This document shows, piece after piece, positions 53,113 to 62,843 of a stretch of 64,000 nucleotides of DNA (position 1 is the first letter of the stretch; each line of letters starts with the position of its first letter). This DNA is from Devosia naphthalenivorans (GTDB taxonomy: Bacteria; Pseudomonadota; Alphaproteobacteria; Rhizobiales; Devosiaceae): assembly GCF_003056355.1 (NCBI RefSeq), contig NZ_PYVW01000002.1, positions 124,001 through 188,000 of the forward strand. Reading direction: 5' to 3'. The position numbers and the translations under genes are program-made. The notes beneath the pieces were generated by a model. The model did not search any database, was not told the DNA's origin, and was given only the letters and a program-made list of their open reading frames with translations.

Positions 53113-53271
53113 GGGGAAACTTACAACAGGTTAAGAATGGTGTTGAATTTCAAGCGATTGGATTTGAGTTTGCTGGGGGGTTAATCCGGCCTGGGCGGGA
53201 ATGACACTGTTAGAGTGGAAGCTGGCGAAGGGTTCGAATAACCCGCTTATGTCACCTTCTCACGATTGCTG

Positions 53272-53344
53272 CCCCCGGACGTGATCCGGGGGGCACTCTC
53301 GGCACGGCACAAGCGGGGAGAGGCCCTCGGATCAAGTCCGAGGG
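53272..53344. repeat. 73-bp double-palindrome repeat, family 1, copy C
   Basis: CCCCCGGACGTGATCCGGGGG followed by CGGCACGGCACAAGCGGGGA and CCCTCGGATCAAGTCCGAGGG (53324-53344). Same structure as copies at 5663 and 26595. It occupies the gap between sciP and flgD, which otherwise holds only the CtrA box. Confidence 0.83.
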
Positions 53345-53414
53345 AAGTACGGTGGGGATGCAACGACTTGGAATCAGGGCCCTTGCATCCGGAAAACGTC
53401 AGCTGTCCACCCGG

Positions 53415-54122
53415 CTATGCTGCGTCTCCCTCAGACGGTTCTTCCTCGGCCGGTTCTTCCGTCGACGGCACGCGCACATCGGTGACGTCGGAGATCGCGA
53501 CCTTGCGGCTGCCGATGGTCAGGATTGGGACATCGCCGGTGAAATCGACGCCGGTGACGACGCCCACCGATGAGGTGGTGACTTCGATGCTGGACCCGCT
53601 CAGGCTCGTGCCTTTGATGTCGATGGTATAGATGCCGTTGGGGGCGGTGGTGCCTGTGGTGGTTTTACCGTCCCAGAGGAATGTGCCCGGTCCGGCGTTG
53701 AGTGAGCCGGTTTCGGAATAGACCACGCTGCCCTTGGAGTCCTTGATGGTGACAACGGCGTTCGGCACGGTGGTTTCGGCGTTGAAGGCCCAGGTGGCCT
53801 TCTTTTCGTCGTTCAACTCGCCTGTCTTGCCGGAGGCGGTGACCTGCTTGCCGATATAGCTGACGGCCTCGGATTTTGCCGTGTTCTGGGTCGACAGCAT
53901 CAGGGTTTCGAGAAATTCGTTGGTCTTGAGCTGCTGCTCGACGCCGGTGAACTGCACCAATTGCGCGGTGAACTGGTTGGTATCGAGGGGATCGAGCGGG
54001 TTCTGGTTCTTCAGCTGCGTCGTCAGGATGTTGAGGAAGGTATCGAAATTGTCCGCCATGGTTGCGCGGGAGGTTGCAACCTTGCTGGTGCCGGTGGCGG
54101 AAACGTTGTCGATGGCGGCCAT
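53415..54122 (-). CDS. flgD: Flagellar hook capping protein FlgD
   Basis: 235 residues. The N-terminal signature DTFLNILTTQLKNQNPLDPLDTNQFTAQLVQFTGVEQ is diagnostic; it is followed by FnIII-like and Tudor-like domains (GTFLWDGKTTTGTTAPNGIYTI) and an acidic tail. It caps the growing hook and is exported through the FlhA gate. The gene follows fliK by 9 bp on the same strand, so fliK-flgD form one unit. Confidence 0.94.
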   Translation of the reverse strand: MAAIDNVSATGTSKVATSRATMADNFDTFLNILTTQLKNQNPLDPLDTNQFTAQLVQFTGVEQQLKTNEFLETLMLSTQNTAKSEAVSYIGKQVTASGKTGELNDEKKATWAFNAETTVPNAVVTIKDSKGSVVYSETGSLNAGPGTFLWDGKTTTGTTAPNGIYTIDIKGTSLSGSSIEVTTSSVGVVTGVDFTGDVPILTIGSRKVAISDVTDVRVPSTEEPAEEEPSEGDAA

Positions 54123-54131
54123 GATCCGTCC

Positions 54132-55703
54132 CTATGCGATGATGTTGACGCCGCTGGCCGACAGGCTCGCGCGGTAGAGATTGATTGTTGGGGGCGGCTC
54201 GGATGGTTCGGAGCCATTGCCGTTCTGAGCGTTTCCGGCGTGCCAGGGACGGCCCTGCTGCTGGGCATCGCCGCCATTGTTCTGCTTGAGCGAAAATTCC
54301 AGATTGGTCTTGCTGCTGTCGAGACCGGCCTGGTGGAGGGCTTTTTCCAGGCCCCGCTGATCGCGCTGCATCAGGTCCAGCGTTTCGGCCTTTTCGACGA
54401 TCAGGCGGGCATTGACCTGGCCTGATTTGTCGATATCGAGCTGCACATCGATGCGGCCCAGTTCGGCCGGATCGAGCCGGATCTGGAAGCGAGTATTACC
54501 ATCGGTGGTCTGGCGGGCCAGCTCGAACGCGATCTGGGGCAGGTTCAGTTGTTGCTGGCTGGTCTGGTAACCGACCTGCACCACGCGGGGGGCGGCGACG
54601 GCGTCGGCGCGGGCCTGCTGCTGGGGTTGGGGGGCGGGGAATGGCGTCTCGGGCTTGGGTTCATTGCTGTTTGCGGCAATGGGAGTCGGCTTGGCATCGG
54701 TGGGCTTGCTGTCATCCTTGCGCTCCCCGGAGGTGCCGGGGTCGCTCTTTTGCTCCGAAGCAGGCTTCTCGATTGCTGCGAGTTCACTCGGGGCAAGCTC
54801 GGCTTTTGCTGCAGGTTCGGCCTGTGCCTTGCCGGTGAGAACGGGTTCGTCCAGTTGCAGCGTCGGCTTGGCCAATATCGGGGTGGCAACTTCCACCTTG
54901 GGGGGTGAGACGAGCAGCTTGGCGATGGCGGCTTCGATCTCGGGATCGAGTTCGGCATCGGTGAGGCTGAGTTCGGCCAGCTTGCTGGTGCCCAGTTCGC
55001 CATTGTTGATGGAGCCGAGGAGAGCCGCCAGCTTTTCGCCGACGCTCTTTTGCAGGGCCGCGGTATCGGCCGGAGCGTTGGCGGCGCCGGTCAGGAGCTT
55101 GTCGGCAAGCGGGCCGAGGCTGCCGGCTAGCTTTTCGGATGGGCTTGCAGTGTCTGGCACAGGAGTGGCGACCAGGGCCTCGAGTTCCTCAAGGTCGGGC
55201 ATGTTGGCGAGGTCGATGCCAAGGGCTTCGCCCAGACTGTCGAGTTGCGCGTTGAGCTTAGCCAATAGCTCGGGATCGAGCGGCTCGCCGTTCTCGAGCT
55301 TGATCTTGAGGTCGGAAAGGCTCGCGAGCACATCCTCGAGCAGCGGCTTCGCCTCGACGGGCGCCGGAGTCTCGAAGGGGAGGGTGGCGTTGAGCGCTGC
55401 CGCAACCGGGTCGGAATTGCCTTGCGCCTGCTGGTCCGAACCGGCGGTGTCGGAATTCTCCGCTGGCGGCGCGTGAACCTCGGGAGCGTCGGACTTGGTG
55501 CTGGACGCGCCAAGCAGGGCGGCGAACGCATCGGGTTTGTCGCTGGGCTGGTTGTTGAGCGGACGGGGGGCCGGGACGCCAGCCACCGCATTGCTCGAAA
55601 CCGTCAGATGTGATGCCAATTGCGCGGACCCGTCGTAAGGATATTTCCCATGCGGCGTTGCAAGCGCAATGCCAATTTTGCCCCGGGCGGAAAAGCTGTG
55701 CAA
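54132..55703 (-). CDS. fliK: Flagellar hook-length control protein FliK
   Basis: 523 residues if it starts at the TTG of 55703. The first 400 residues are Pro/Ala-rich and of low complexity, as in FliK rulers; the C-terminal Flg_hook domain (about 410-480) is clear: [34 protein letters not shown] and [15 protein letters not shown]. Switches export from hook to filament. The start is uncertain: another TTG in the SAQLASH region gives a protein 27 residues shorter. Followed by flgD. Confidence 0.85.
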   Translation of the reverse strand: MHSFSARGKIGIALATPHGKYPYDGSAQLASHLTVSSNAVAGVPAPRPLNNQPSDKPDAFAALLGASSTKSDAPEVHAPPAENSDTAGSDQQAQGNSDPVAAALNATLPFETPAPVEAKPLLEDVLASLSDLKIKLENGEPLDPELLAKLNAQLDSLGEALGIDLANMPDLEELEALVATPVPDTASPSEKLAGSLGPLADKLLTGAANAPADTAALQKSVGEKLAALLGSINNGELGTSKLAELSLTDAELDPEIEAAIAKLLVSPPKVEVATPILAKPTLQLDEPVLTGKAQAEPAAKAELAPSELAAIEKPASEQKSDPGTSGERKDDSKPTDAKPTPIAANSNEPKPETPFPAPQPQQQARADAVAAPRVVQVGYQTSQQQLNLPQIAFELARQTTDGNTRFQIRLDPAELGRIDVQLDIDKSGQVNARLIVEKAETLDLMQRDQRGLEKALHQAGLDSSKTNLEFSLKQNNGGDAQQQGRPWHAGNAQNGNGSEPSEPPPTINLYRASLSASGVNIIA

Positions 55704-55918
55704 TTGCAGCGGTTTGCCGGATTATGGTCGCTGCAGGTGAAAGCCAGCCATCCTTTTTGCGGCGGCAAGAAATGGCTCGGGCGGCAAGTCTTGCCGGGTT
55801 GAATGCAGGGGCCTGTTGCGAGAGGCGCACAGCCAGGCCGTTGCAGGCTCCTCCGGTTCGGCGTAAAAGCCCGCCATTCGTCCGCTGGCCCTTGAACCCA
55901 ACCGGATCAAAAGGAAAA

Positions 55919-57070
55919 ATGCTGAACTCGCTTGATATTGCCAAGCGCCCCGAAGACACGCGCGTCGTTGTCGCGATGTCCGGAGGCGTTGATTCATCGG
56001 TCGTTGCCGGCCTGCTTGCCCGCCAGGGCTATGACGTGGTGGGGGTAACGCTCCAGCTTTACGATCATGGCGAGGCGACATTTCGCAAGGGCGCCTGTTG
56101 CGCGGGCCAGGACATTCATGACGCGCGCCGCGTGGCGGCTACGCTGGGCATTCCCCATTACGTGCTCGACTATGAAGAGCGTTTCAAGAAGTCGGTGATC
56201 GCGCCGTTCGCCAATGCCTACCAGCAGGGCGAAACGCCGGTGCCGTGCATCGCCTGCAACCAGAGCGTCAAGTTCGTGGACCTGATGGCGGTGGCACAGG
56301 ACCTTGGTGCCGATGCGCTGGCGACTGGGCACTATGTGCAGAGCCGCCTGGGTGAAGACGGACGTCGGCAATTGTTTCGCCCGGTGGATGGGGATCGCGA
56401 CCAGACCTATTTCCTGTTTGCGACAACGCAGGCGCAGCTCGATTATTTGCGGTTTCCGCTTGGCGGCATGAGCAAGACGGAAGTGCGTGATCTTGCGCGC
56501 GAGATGGGGCTGGAGATTGCTGAAAAGCACGATTCCCAGGACATCTGCTTCGTGCCGCAGGGGAAGTACGCCGATATCATCCGCAAGATGCACCCCGAAG
56601 CGGTGGCTACGGGGGAGATCGTGCACCTGGATGGGCGTGTGCTGGGCACGCATAACGGGATCGTCAATTACACGATTGGCCAGCGCAAGGGCCTGGGTGT
56701 GGCGGCGGCGGAACCGCTTTATGTGATCAAGTTGGAGCACAAAACGGGGCGGGTTATCGTGGGGCCGCGCGAGGCGTTGAAAACGCATACGGTGCGGCTG
56801 CGGGATGTGAACTGGCTGGGGGCACGGCCGCTCGCTGAACTATCGGCGGGGAATGGGGCGCCGGTCGAGGTCAAGGTGCGCTCCACGCGTGGGCCGCAGC
56901 CGGCGGTGATCCATAGCCAAAACGGCGAGGTGTTCGTGACGCTGGTGTCCGGCGAGTATGGAATTTCGCCGGGGCAGGCTTGCGTGTTCTATGCGGATGA
57001 TAGTGCGACGTCGGAAGTGTGGGGCGGCGGGTTTATTGCCGAGGCCGTGCCGCAGGTGTTTGCGGCTTAG
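55919..57070 (+). CDS. mnmA: tRNA-specific 2-thiouridylase MnmA
   Basis: 383 residues from ATG 55919 after AAAAGGAAAA; an open frame to 55610 lies upstream but overlaps the divergent fliK start. PP-loop SGGVDSS (21-27); catalytic cysteines C113 (PCIACNQ) and C210 ([12 protein letters not shown]); C-terminal beta-barrel with VGPREAL and TRGPQPAV. Adds the 2-thio group to U34 of tRNAs for Lys, Glu and Gln. Length and motif order match. Stands alone between fliK and a palindromic repeat. Confidence 0.96.
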   Translation: MLNSLDIAKRPEDTRVVVAMSGGVDSSVVAGLLARQGYDVVGVTLQLYDHGEATFRKGACCAGQDIHDARRVAATLGIPHYVLDYEERFKKSVIAPFANAYQQGETPVPCIACNQSVKFVDLMAVAQDLGADALATGHYVQSRLGEDGRRQLFRPVDGDRDQTYFLFATTQAQLDYLRFPLGGMSKTEVRDLAREMGLEIAEKHDSQDICFVPQGKYADIIRKMHPEAVATGEIVHLDGRVLGTHNGIVNYTIGQRKGLGVAAAEPLYVIKLEHKTGRVIVGPREALKTHTVRLRDVNWLGARPLAELSAGNGAPVEVKVRSTRGPQPAVIHSQNGEVFVTLVSGEYGISPGQACVFYADDSATSEVWGGGFIAEAVPQVFAA

Positions 57071-57090
57071 GGGCGCTCCGCAGTTGCAAC

Positions 57091-57194
57091 AGACCTCATC
57101 CTGACCCTTCGACAAGCTCAGGATGTCAAAGGACGAGGTCGTGGCGTGATTTGAGTGCCCGATCTCGTGGTTCGACAGGCTCACCATGAGGGCT
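57091..57194. repeat. 104-bp palindromic repeat, family 2, copy 2
   Basis: Ends AGACCTCAT and ATGAGGGCT (one mismatch), with internal GACAAGCTCAGGATGTC and TGGTTCGACAGGCTCACCAT. It shares both ends and the central GAGGTCGTGG block with the copy at 46671-46757, and is longer by an internal segment. Confidence 0.85.
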
Positions 57195-57206
57195 CCACGG
57201 AGAGGG

Positions 57207-57404
57207 CTACTGCGCCTCGCCGGGCAGCGGCTTGGGGAGGGGGATGGCGTCTTCGGGGGCGATGTGTTTTTCGGTCTCGATGGTGTCGTAGTTGCGCCAC
57301 ATGACGAAGTTCGAAATGAACGTGCCGGCTATCGTCACGATGCCGATGACGATGAAGATCATGAGGACCCAGCGGCCGTTTTTGTTTTCGGGTTCTTCGC
57401 TCAT
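57207..57404 (-). CDS. Small single-pass membrane protein
   Basis: 65 residues from ATG 57404, with AGAAGGCTGCC upstream. Charged N-terminus, one transmembrane helix (WVLMIFIVIGIVTIAGTFISNFVMW, about 12-36), then a proline-rich tail. Small size, but clear ribosome binding site and topology make it credible. Function unknown; divergent from the ECF sigma gene. Confidence 0.65.
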   Translation of the reverse strand: MSEEPENKNGRWVLMIFIVIGIVTIAGTFISNFVMWRNYDTIETEKHIAPEDAIPLPKPLPGEAQ

Positions 57405-57497
57405 GGCAGCCTTCTTGCAAATAATTGTCTGAGCCAGCCAAAGGACTGCCCCGGTCGGCGCGTCTTATCACTAAGATGGCGCCGAGGGTAACGCAGA

Positions 57498-58067
57498 GTG
57501 CATTTGCCGGTGATGGGACCGACTGCCGCAGAAGAGCTGGGTCACACGCAGGCGATGACGCAGGCGCTGGTGGTGCGTGCCCGCAATGGCGATGCGCAAG
57601 CCTTTGGCGAACTGCTGGAAGATCATTTTGAGCTGATCTTTCGCACCGCATGGAAGTGGTGCGGCAATCGCCATGATGCCGAGGATATTGCGCAAGAGGT
57701 TTGCGTCAAGCTGGGGCAGGCAATCGGCGGGTTCGATGGGCGCAGCGCGTTTTCGAGCTGGATTTACCGGATCACGCTCAATGCGGTGCGCGACTGGCAG
57801 CGGGCCGGACGCAGGCGCGGGCGCCATGCCGATCGGTATGCCGAGATCGCGCCAGACGAGCACCCGGCCGACCAAGAGGATGCGGCGACCAGCGGGCAGC
57901 TCTGGGCTGCGGTGCGGCGCCTGCCGGAAAAGCAGCGGGACGCCGTGCTGCTGGTTTACGCGGAGGAACTGAGCCATGCGGCGGCGGCCGACATCATGGG
58001 CATCAAGGAAGCCACGGTTTCCTTCCATGTGCACGAGGCCCGCAAGACCCTCCGAGGATTGCTATGA
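57498..58067 (+). CDS. ECF RNA polymerase sigma factor
   Basis: 189 residues from GTG 57498; in-frame ATGs at 57513 and 57555 are alternatives and no strong ribosome binding site decides among them. Region 2 HDAEDIAQEVCVKLGQAI and SAFSSWIYRITLNAVRDWQR; region 4 LRRLPEKQRDAVLLVYAEELSHAAAADIMGIKEATVSF with the -35 recognition helix. Group with sigma-70 family ECFs controlled by transmembrane partners. Its stop overlaps the start of the VWA gene (ATGA at 58064-58067), so the VWA protein may be its regulator. Confidence 0.88.
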   Translation: MHLPVMGPTAAEELGHTQAMTQALVVRARNGDAQAFGELLEDHFELIFRTAWKWCGNRHDAEDIAQEVCVKLGQAIGGFDGRSAFSSWIYRITLNAVRDWQRAGRRRGRHADRYAEIAPDEHPADQEDAATSGQLWAAVRRLPEKQRDAVLLVYAEELSHAAAADIMGIKEATVSFHVHEARKTLRGLL

Positions 58068-60046
58068 GCAATGACATGCAGAACGATCCGCTGAACCGGC
58101 TTAAGAATGTTGCGGCCCCTGACGCTCGGAGCGAGGCGAAACAGCGTGCCGTCAGTGCTGGCATGGCGGCGTTTGAAGCGGCGAACACGAAATCTGCCAC
58201 GGCGCCCAAAGGAAGCTCCTGGGGCCGGCGTCTTACGTCCATCATCACCTCCTGGAAAAGGAAAACGATCATGGACATGCGCCTTCCCATCGGAACCGCC
58301 GCGATTGCGCTGCTGGTGCTGCCGCTCGGCTATCAACTTTATACGACGACATCGATGACCGGCTTGCCCGAGGCGTCGACGCGCGCGGTTGCTCCCGTTG
58401 CCGAACCTGCGCCAGTCGACGAAGCTTTGTCGCCACCGCCGCCGGCCAAGGTCGCTCAGGAGAGGGCTGCGCCCGCTCCGGTTGCGCCGGCTCCGGCAGA
58501 GATGGAGATGAGCGCTGGGGACAGGGTGATGATGGAGACCATGCCAGAACCTCTGGCGGCGCAGAACTCCATGTTGACGCGAGCGCCGGCTGCGGGCTTT
58601 GCAACTCCGATGGGCGAGGCGATGCCGATGCAGGCGCAGCCTAGCGGAGACGAATTCATCAGTTTTGACGAGCAGCGGTTGAAAGTGGTGGCAGAACAGC
58701 CGGTTTCCACGTTCTCGATCGACGTGGATACGGCAAGCTACTCCTATGTCCGGCGCATGCTGGAGGATGGGTTTGTGCCCGAGCCCGACGCGGTGCGCAT
58801 CGAGGAACTGGTCAACTACTTCCCTTATGACTACCCGGCCGCGCCGAGCGCCGAGGTGCCATTCCAGCCAACGCTGGCGGTTTTCCCGACACCATGGAAC
58901 CCTAAGACGCAGCTGCTGCAGATCGGGATCAAGGGCTATGTGCCGCCCGCAGGGCAGGACAAGCCGGCAAATCTGGTGTTTTTGATTGATACCTCCGGCT
59001 CGATGGACGAGCCGGACAAGCTGCCGCTGCTCAAGCGGGCCTTTGCGCTACTGGTCGAGCAGCTGTCGGGCAATGACACGGTGTCCATCGTTGCCTATGC
59101 GGGTTCGGCTGGCGTGGTGCTGGAGCCCACCATTGCGACCAATAAAACAGCGATCCTGGGTGCACTTGATAATCTTTGGGCTGGCGGCAGTACGGCAGGC
59201 GCCGAGGGGATCGAACTGGCTTATCGGTTGGCCGAAGAGGCTCGGGTCGACGGCACCAATCGAGTGATCCTGGCGACGGATGGCGACTTCAATGTGGGGA
59301 TCGATGATCCAGAGAAGCTTGAGGGCTTCATCAAGGCCAAGCGCGATGGGGGCGTGACCCTGTCGGTGCTGGGCTTTGGGCGGGGCAATCTGGACGATGC
59401 CACGATGCAGGCGCTGGCGCAGAACGGCAATGGCAATGCCAGCTATATTTCCAGCTTCCGCGAGGCACAGAAAGTGTTGGTGGAGGAAGTCGGCGGCACG
59501 CTGGAAGTGATTGCCAAGGATGTCAAGATCCAGGTGGAGTTCAACCCCGCAGCGGTCAGCGAATACCGGTTGATCGGGTATGAAACGCGGGCGCTCAACC
59601 GCGAGGACTTCAACAATGATGCGGTAGACGCCGGGGATATCGGCGCGGGGCACACGGTGACGGCGCTGTATGAAATTACCCCGGTCGGCTCGGGTGGCGA
59701 GCTGGTCGATCCGCTGCGGTATGGGGCGGAGGCCGCGCGGGCGGGCAGTGAGGAGATTGCGTTTTTGCGCATGCGCTACAAGCTGCCCGATAGTGATGTC
59801 AGCCAGTTGATCGAGCAGCCGGTGACGCCGGAGGTGGTTTATGCCGATATCGGGCAGGCCAGCGATGACGCACGGTTTGCGGCGGCGGTGGCGGCGTTCG
59901 GGCAGAAGTTGCGGGGGAGCGATTATGGGGCGGGCATGAGCTGGGACGCGATTGCGGAGCTGGCGCGGTCAGGGCGGGGGGCGGATGAGAGCGGGTATCG
60001 GAGTGAGTTCGTGCAGTTGGTGAAGGCGGCTGCGGGGCTGAAGTAG
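58064..60046 (+). CDS. Membrane-anchored von Willebrand factor A protein (YfbK-like)
   Basis: 660 residues from ATG 58064. The first 70 residues are cytoplasmic and hydrophilic (NRLKNVAAPDARSEAKQRAV); one transmembrane helix (about 75-93); a Pro/Ala linker; then a YfbK-type N-terminal region (FSTFSIDVDTASYSYVRRML), the VWA domain with a complete MIDAS DTSGSM (309-314) and later T and D residues, and a C-terminal DUF3520 domain (LRMRYKLPDSDVSQLIEQPV). The VWA part is extracytoplasmic. By coupling and topology the N-terminal tail may act as an anti-sigma domain. That is inference. Confidence 0.85.
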   Translation: MSNDMQNDPLNRLKNVAAPDARSEAKQRAVSAGMAAFEAANTKSATAPKGSSWGRRLTSIITSWKRKTIMDMRLPIGTAAIALLVLPLGYQLYTTTSMTGLPEASTRAVAPVAEPAPVDEALSPPPPAKVAQERAAPAPVAPAPAEMEMSAGDRVMMETMPEPLAAQNSMLTRAPAAGFATPMGEAMPMQAQPSGDEFISFDEQRLKVVAEQPVSTFSIDVDTASYSYVRRMLEDGFVPEPDAVRIEELVNYFPYDYPAAPSAEVPFQPTLAVFPTPWNPKTQLLQIGIKGYVPPAGQDKPANLVFLIDTSGSMDEPDKLPLLKRAFALLVEQLSGNDTVSIVAYAGSAGVVLEPTIATNKTAILGALDNLWAGGSTAGAEGIELAYRLAEEARVDGTNRVILATDGDFNVGIDDPEKLEGFIKAKRDGGVTLSVLGFGRGNLDDATMQALAQNGNGNASYISSFREAQKVLVEEVGGTLEVIAKDVKIQVEFNPAAVSEYRLIGYETRALNREDFNNDAVDAGDIGAGHTVTALYEITPVGSGGELVDPLRYGAEAARAGSEEIAFLRMRYKLPDSDVSQLIEQPVTPEVVYADIGQASDDARFAAAVAAFGQKLRGSDYGAGMSWDAIAELARSGRGADESGYRSEFVQLVKAAAGLK

Positions 60047-60064
60047 GAGGGGCAAGGTAAGGCG

Positions 60065-60376
60065 TCAATTGAGGATGGCGTAGATGGCTATTGTCATCGC
60101 AACGGCGAAGGCGCCGGCGCTGCACCAGAGCGCTATCCTGATCCAGCCAAACGGAATGGGCAGCCAGCCGAAGCGGGAGATGACGCCGACCACGCCCAGT
60201 ATGGCATAGACGGGGATAAACGCGTTGATGGCGGCATATCCGATATACCAGCCATCCGCATAGTCGGCAGTGGACGTACCGGGAATGCCCAGGATCCAAG
60301 GCACGTAGAGCAGCAACGCCCCTGCCAGCAGAAGGTGGGGAACCCAGCCGAGGACGGTTTTGACGAAGCTGGCCAT
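60065..60376 (-). CDS. Small multi-pass membrane protein
   Basis: 103 residues from ATG 60376, set by TTGGGGAGGATC directly upstream; an in-frame start at 60388 is weaker. Three membrane helices are predicted: LGWVPHLLLAGALLLYVPWIL, YAAINAFIPVYAILGVVGVI and IRIALWCSAGAFAVAMTIAIYAI. No family recognised. Convergent with the VWA gene and 66 bp downstream of the dioxygenase on the same strand. Confidence 0.7.
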   Translation of the reverse strand: MASFVKTVLGWVPHLLLAGALLLYVPWILGIPGTSTADYADGWYIGYAAINAFIPVYAILGVVGVISRFGWLPIPFGWIRIALWCSAGAFAVAMTIAIYAILN

Positions 60377-60442
60377 GATCCTCCCCAAACATGAACGGCG
60401 CCGGGGTGGCGCCGTTCACAAGTTCTAGGAAATCGGCTCGCC

Positions 60443-61393
60443 CTAAGCCAGCGGTTTGAGATTGGCCTCAATGCTGGCGCGGCGGCTTTCGAGGAATGGT
60501 GGCAAGGCCAGGCTCTCGCCCAGCGATTCCATTGGTTCATCGGCAGCGAAGCCGGGGACGTCGGTGGCGATTTCGAACAGGATGCCGTTGGGCTCGCGGA
60601 AATAGAGCGAGGTGAAGTAGAAGCGCTCGACTTCTCCGCTGGAGCGGATGCCGAACTGGCGGGTGCGGGCGATCCATTCGCGCAGGGTGTCCTGGTCGGG
60701 CGTGCGGAAGGCGACGTGGTGTACGCCACCGGCACCGGGCCGAGCCGGCTTGAGGCTTGGATCGACCACGACATGCAGTTCAGCCGCCGGACCGCCGGGG
60801 CCCATCTCGAAGACATGGGTTTCCGCCACGCCATTGGCCGCGGCGTAGGAGCGAACCTTTCGCATGTTCATCACCTGCGTCAGCATGGCTTCAGTGCCAT
60901 CGAGCTTCGGCACGGCCATGGAGATGGGGCCCAGCCCGATGATCTGGCGCTCGGCTGGAACGGGCGACTTGGCCCAGGGCACAACCTTGTTGGCCCCATC
61001 GATCACCATGCGGAAGCGCTGGCCTTCGAAATCCTCGAAATCGAGGGAGAGATGGCCGTTGCGCTCCTTGATGGCGGAGGTGCCCACATTGTGGGTCTGC
61101 AGATGGCTCTTCCACCAGTTCAGGCTGTCCTCGCTATCGACGCGCAGACCTGTGCGGCTCACCGTATGGTTGCCGCGCTGCTCGCGCGCTGCGTCGAAGT
61201 CAAAGAAGGTCAGGTCGGCGCCGGGAGAGGCCACGCCGTCACCATAGAACAGGTGGTAGGCTGTGGTGTCGTCCTGGTTGACCGTCTTCTTGATCAGCCG
61301 CATGCCCAGGGTCTGGGTGTAGAAAGCCAGGTTCTTCTTGGCCTCGGCGGTGACGGCGGTGAGGTGGTGAATGCCTCCAAGTTCGAGCGTCAT
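60443..61393 (-). CDS. VOC-family ring-cleaving dioxygenase
   Basis: 316 residues with two VOC modules. First: GGIHHLTAVTAEAKKNLAFY, TTAYHLFYGDG; second: GAGGVHHVAFRTPDQDTLREW and YFREPNGILFEIATD. Metal ligands H (HHLT), H (VHHVAF) and E (LFEIAT) are at the positions used by LinE/PcpA-type hydroquinone dioxygenases and MhqO-like proteins. Expected to be an Fe(II) or Mn enzyme acting on an aromatic; substrate unknown. Divergent from the radical SAM gene, sharing a 214-bp upstream region. Confidence 0.82.
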   Translation of the reverse strand: MTLELGGIHHLTAVTAEAKKNLAFYTQTLGMRLIKKTVNQDDTTAYHLFYGDGVASPGADLTFFDFDAAREQRGNHTVSRTGLRVDSEDSLNWWKSHLQTHNVGTSAIKERNGHLSLDFEDFEGQRFRMVIDGANKVVPWAKSPVPAERQIIGLGPISMAVPKLDGTEAMLTQVMNMRKVRSYAAANGVAETHVFEMGPGGPAAELHVVVDPSLKPARPGAGGVHHVAFRTPDQDTLREWIARTRQFGIRSSGEVERFYFTSLYFREPNGILFEIATDVPGFAADEPMESLGESLALPPFLESRRASIEANLKPLA

Positions 61394-61521
61394 GATTGTT
61401 CTCCTGCCAAGCGCGGGTGCGCTGTTGTTGGCTCAAGATGTAGTGCAAGCGCGCGGGCTTGGGGAGCTAGACAATGCCGACAGACTGATGCGTTTTGTTG
61501 AACGGTGGCGTGAGGTGGTTT

Positions 61522-61603
61522 GTTCACAATGCGCTCAGTTGTGTCTTTTTGACATGCGGGGGGAGGCGCTATGGGCTAGTGTCGCGGTGAACATAAAGGG
61601 AAC
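61522..61603 (+). promoter_or_regulatory. SOS (LexA) box GAAC-N7-GAAC before the DNA-repair operon
   Basis: GAAC (61589-61592), ATAAAGG, GAAC (61600-61603) is a perfect match to the alphaproteobacterial LexA site GTTC-N7-GTTC read in reverse complement. It ends 4 bp before the start codon at 61608. A second near-match GTTC-ACAATGC-GCTC (one mismatch) lies at 61522-61536. LexA binding would block transcription of the radical SAM-UdgX operon until DNA damage. Confidence 0.75.
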
Positions 61604-61607
61604 GTAT

Positions 61608-62843
61608 ATGGCCGTCCTGACACTGCGCCGGAAGCTCGCGATCCTCTCCGATGCTGCAAAATATGACGCCTCATGCGCTTCGAGCGGCACCGAAAAGCGC
61701 AATTCAGCGGGTACCGGCGGCATCGGTTCGACCGAAGGCAGCGGCATCTGCCACTCCTATGCGCCGGACGGGCGTTGCATCAGCCTGCTCAAGATCCTGC
61801 TGACCAATTTCTGTGTTTATGACTGCATCTATTGCGTCAACCGATCCTCGTCCAACGTCGCGCGAGCGCGGTTTTCAGTGGAGGAAGTGGTCCGGCTGAC
61901 GCTGGACTTCTACAAGCGCAATTATATCGAGGGGCTGTTCCTGTCCTCGGGGATCATCCAATCGCCCGACTACACCATGGAGGAAATGGTGCGCGTCGCG
62001 CGCTCGCTGCGGCAAGAGCACAAGTTCGCCGGCTATATCCACCTCAAGGTCATCCCCAATGCCGCGCCGGACCTGCTGGCGGAGGCGGGGCGGTGGGCGG
62101 ATCGGCTATCCACTAATATCGAAATGCCCACCGATGTCGGTCTGGCTTCGCTGGCGCCGGAAAAAAGTCCCAGCGAAATCCGCACCGCCATGGCCCGCGT
62201 GCGCGGCAAGCTCGATGAGGCAGCGCCCGACAAGAAGGCCAAGACCAAGCCGGAGAAGTTTGCGCCGGCTGGGCAATCGACGCAGATGATCATCGGGGCG
62301 GATGCGGCCGACGATGGGGCGATCCTGCATCGGGCGGCGGGGCTTTATTCCGGGTACAAGCTGCGGCGGGTTTATTATTCGGCGTTTTCGCCCATCCCCG
62401 ATGCCAGTTCGCGCCTGCCCCTCAAGCCGCCACCTCTGATGCGTGAGCATCGGCTCTACCAGGCAGATTGGCTGATCCGGTTTTATGGCTTCGATGTGCC
62501 CGAGATCGTGTCGGGTGGCGAGGATGGATTGCTCGATCTGCAGATCGATCCAAAGCTCGCCTGGGCGCTCAAAAACCGGCATCTGTTTCCGGTCAACGTC
62601 AACCGTGTCGATCGAGAACTGCTGTTGCGCGTGCCGGGATTGGGGACCAAAAGCATCGACCGGATGATCCAGACCCGGCGGCACCACAGCCTGCGGCTTG
62701 ATGATGTGGCGCGGATTGCGGGATCGATCGACAAGGTTCGCCCGTTCATCGAGGCGGTGGATTGGACGCCGGGCGGGCTCACCGACCATGCTCGCCTGCG
62801 CGCCAAGCTGACGCCGCAACCCGAACAACTCAGTCTTTTTTGA
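61608..62843 (+). CDS. Putative DNA modification/repair radical SAM protein
   Basis: 411 residues from ATG 61608, preceded by AAAGGGAACG. The [4Fe-4S] cluster motif is CVYDCIYC (C69, C73, C76), followed by GIIQSPDYTMEEMV and LIKVIPNAAP-like strands of the radical SAM barrel (seen as HLKVIPNAAPDLL). Near residues 340-355, VPGLGTKSIDRMI is a helix-hairpin-helix DNA-binding element. The family is annotated as 'putative DNA modification/repair radical SAM', usually next to a UdgX/DUF4130 gene, as here. Its substrate is unknown. Stop overlaps the next start (TGATG). Confidence 0.88.
   Translation: MAVLTLRRKLAILSDAAKYDASCASSGTEKRNSAGTGGIGSTEGSGICHSYAPDGRCISLLKILLTNFCVYDCIYCVNRSSSNVARARFSVEEVVRLTLDFYKRNYIEGLFLSSGIIQSPDYTMEEMVRVARSLRQEHKFAGYIHLKVIPNAAPDLLAEAGRWADRLSTNIEMPTDVGLASLAPEKSPSEIRTAMARVRGKLDEAAPDKKAKTKPEKFAPAGQSTQMIIGADAADDGAILHRAAGLYSGYKLRRVYYSAFSPIPDASSRLPLKPPPLMREHRLYQADWLIRFYGFDVPEIVSGGEDGLLDLQIDPKLAWALKNRHLFPVNVNRVDRELLLRVPGLGTKSIDRMIQTRRHHSLRLDDVARIAGSIDKVRPFIEAVDWTPGGLTDHARLRAKLTPQPEQLSLF

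Noticed and set aside
55610..55918. N-terminal extension of mnmA
   Set aside because: The extension overlaps the divergent fliK start and lacks MnmA similarity; ATG 55919 has a ribosome binding site.
55704..55918. Sigma-54 promoter upstream of fliK
   Set aside because: GG/GC pairs exist but with 8 or 9 instead of 10 bases between, so no acceptable -24/-12 element.
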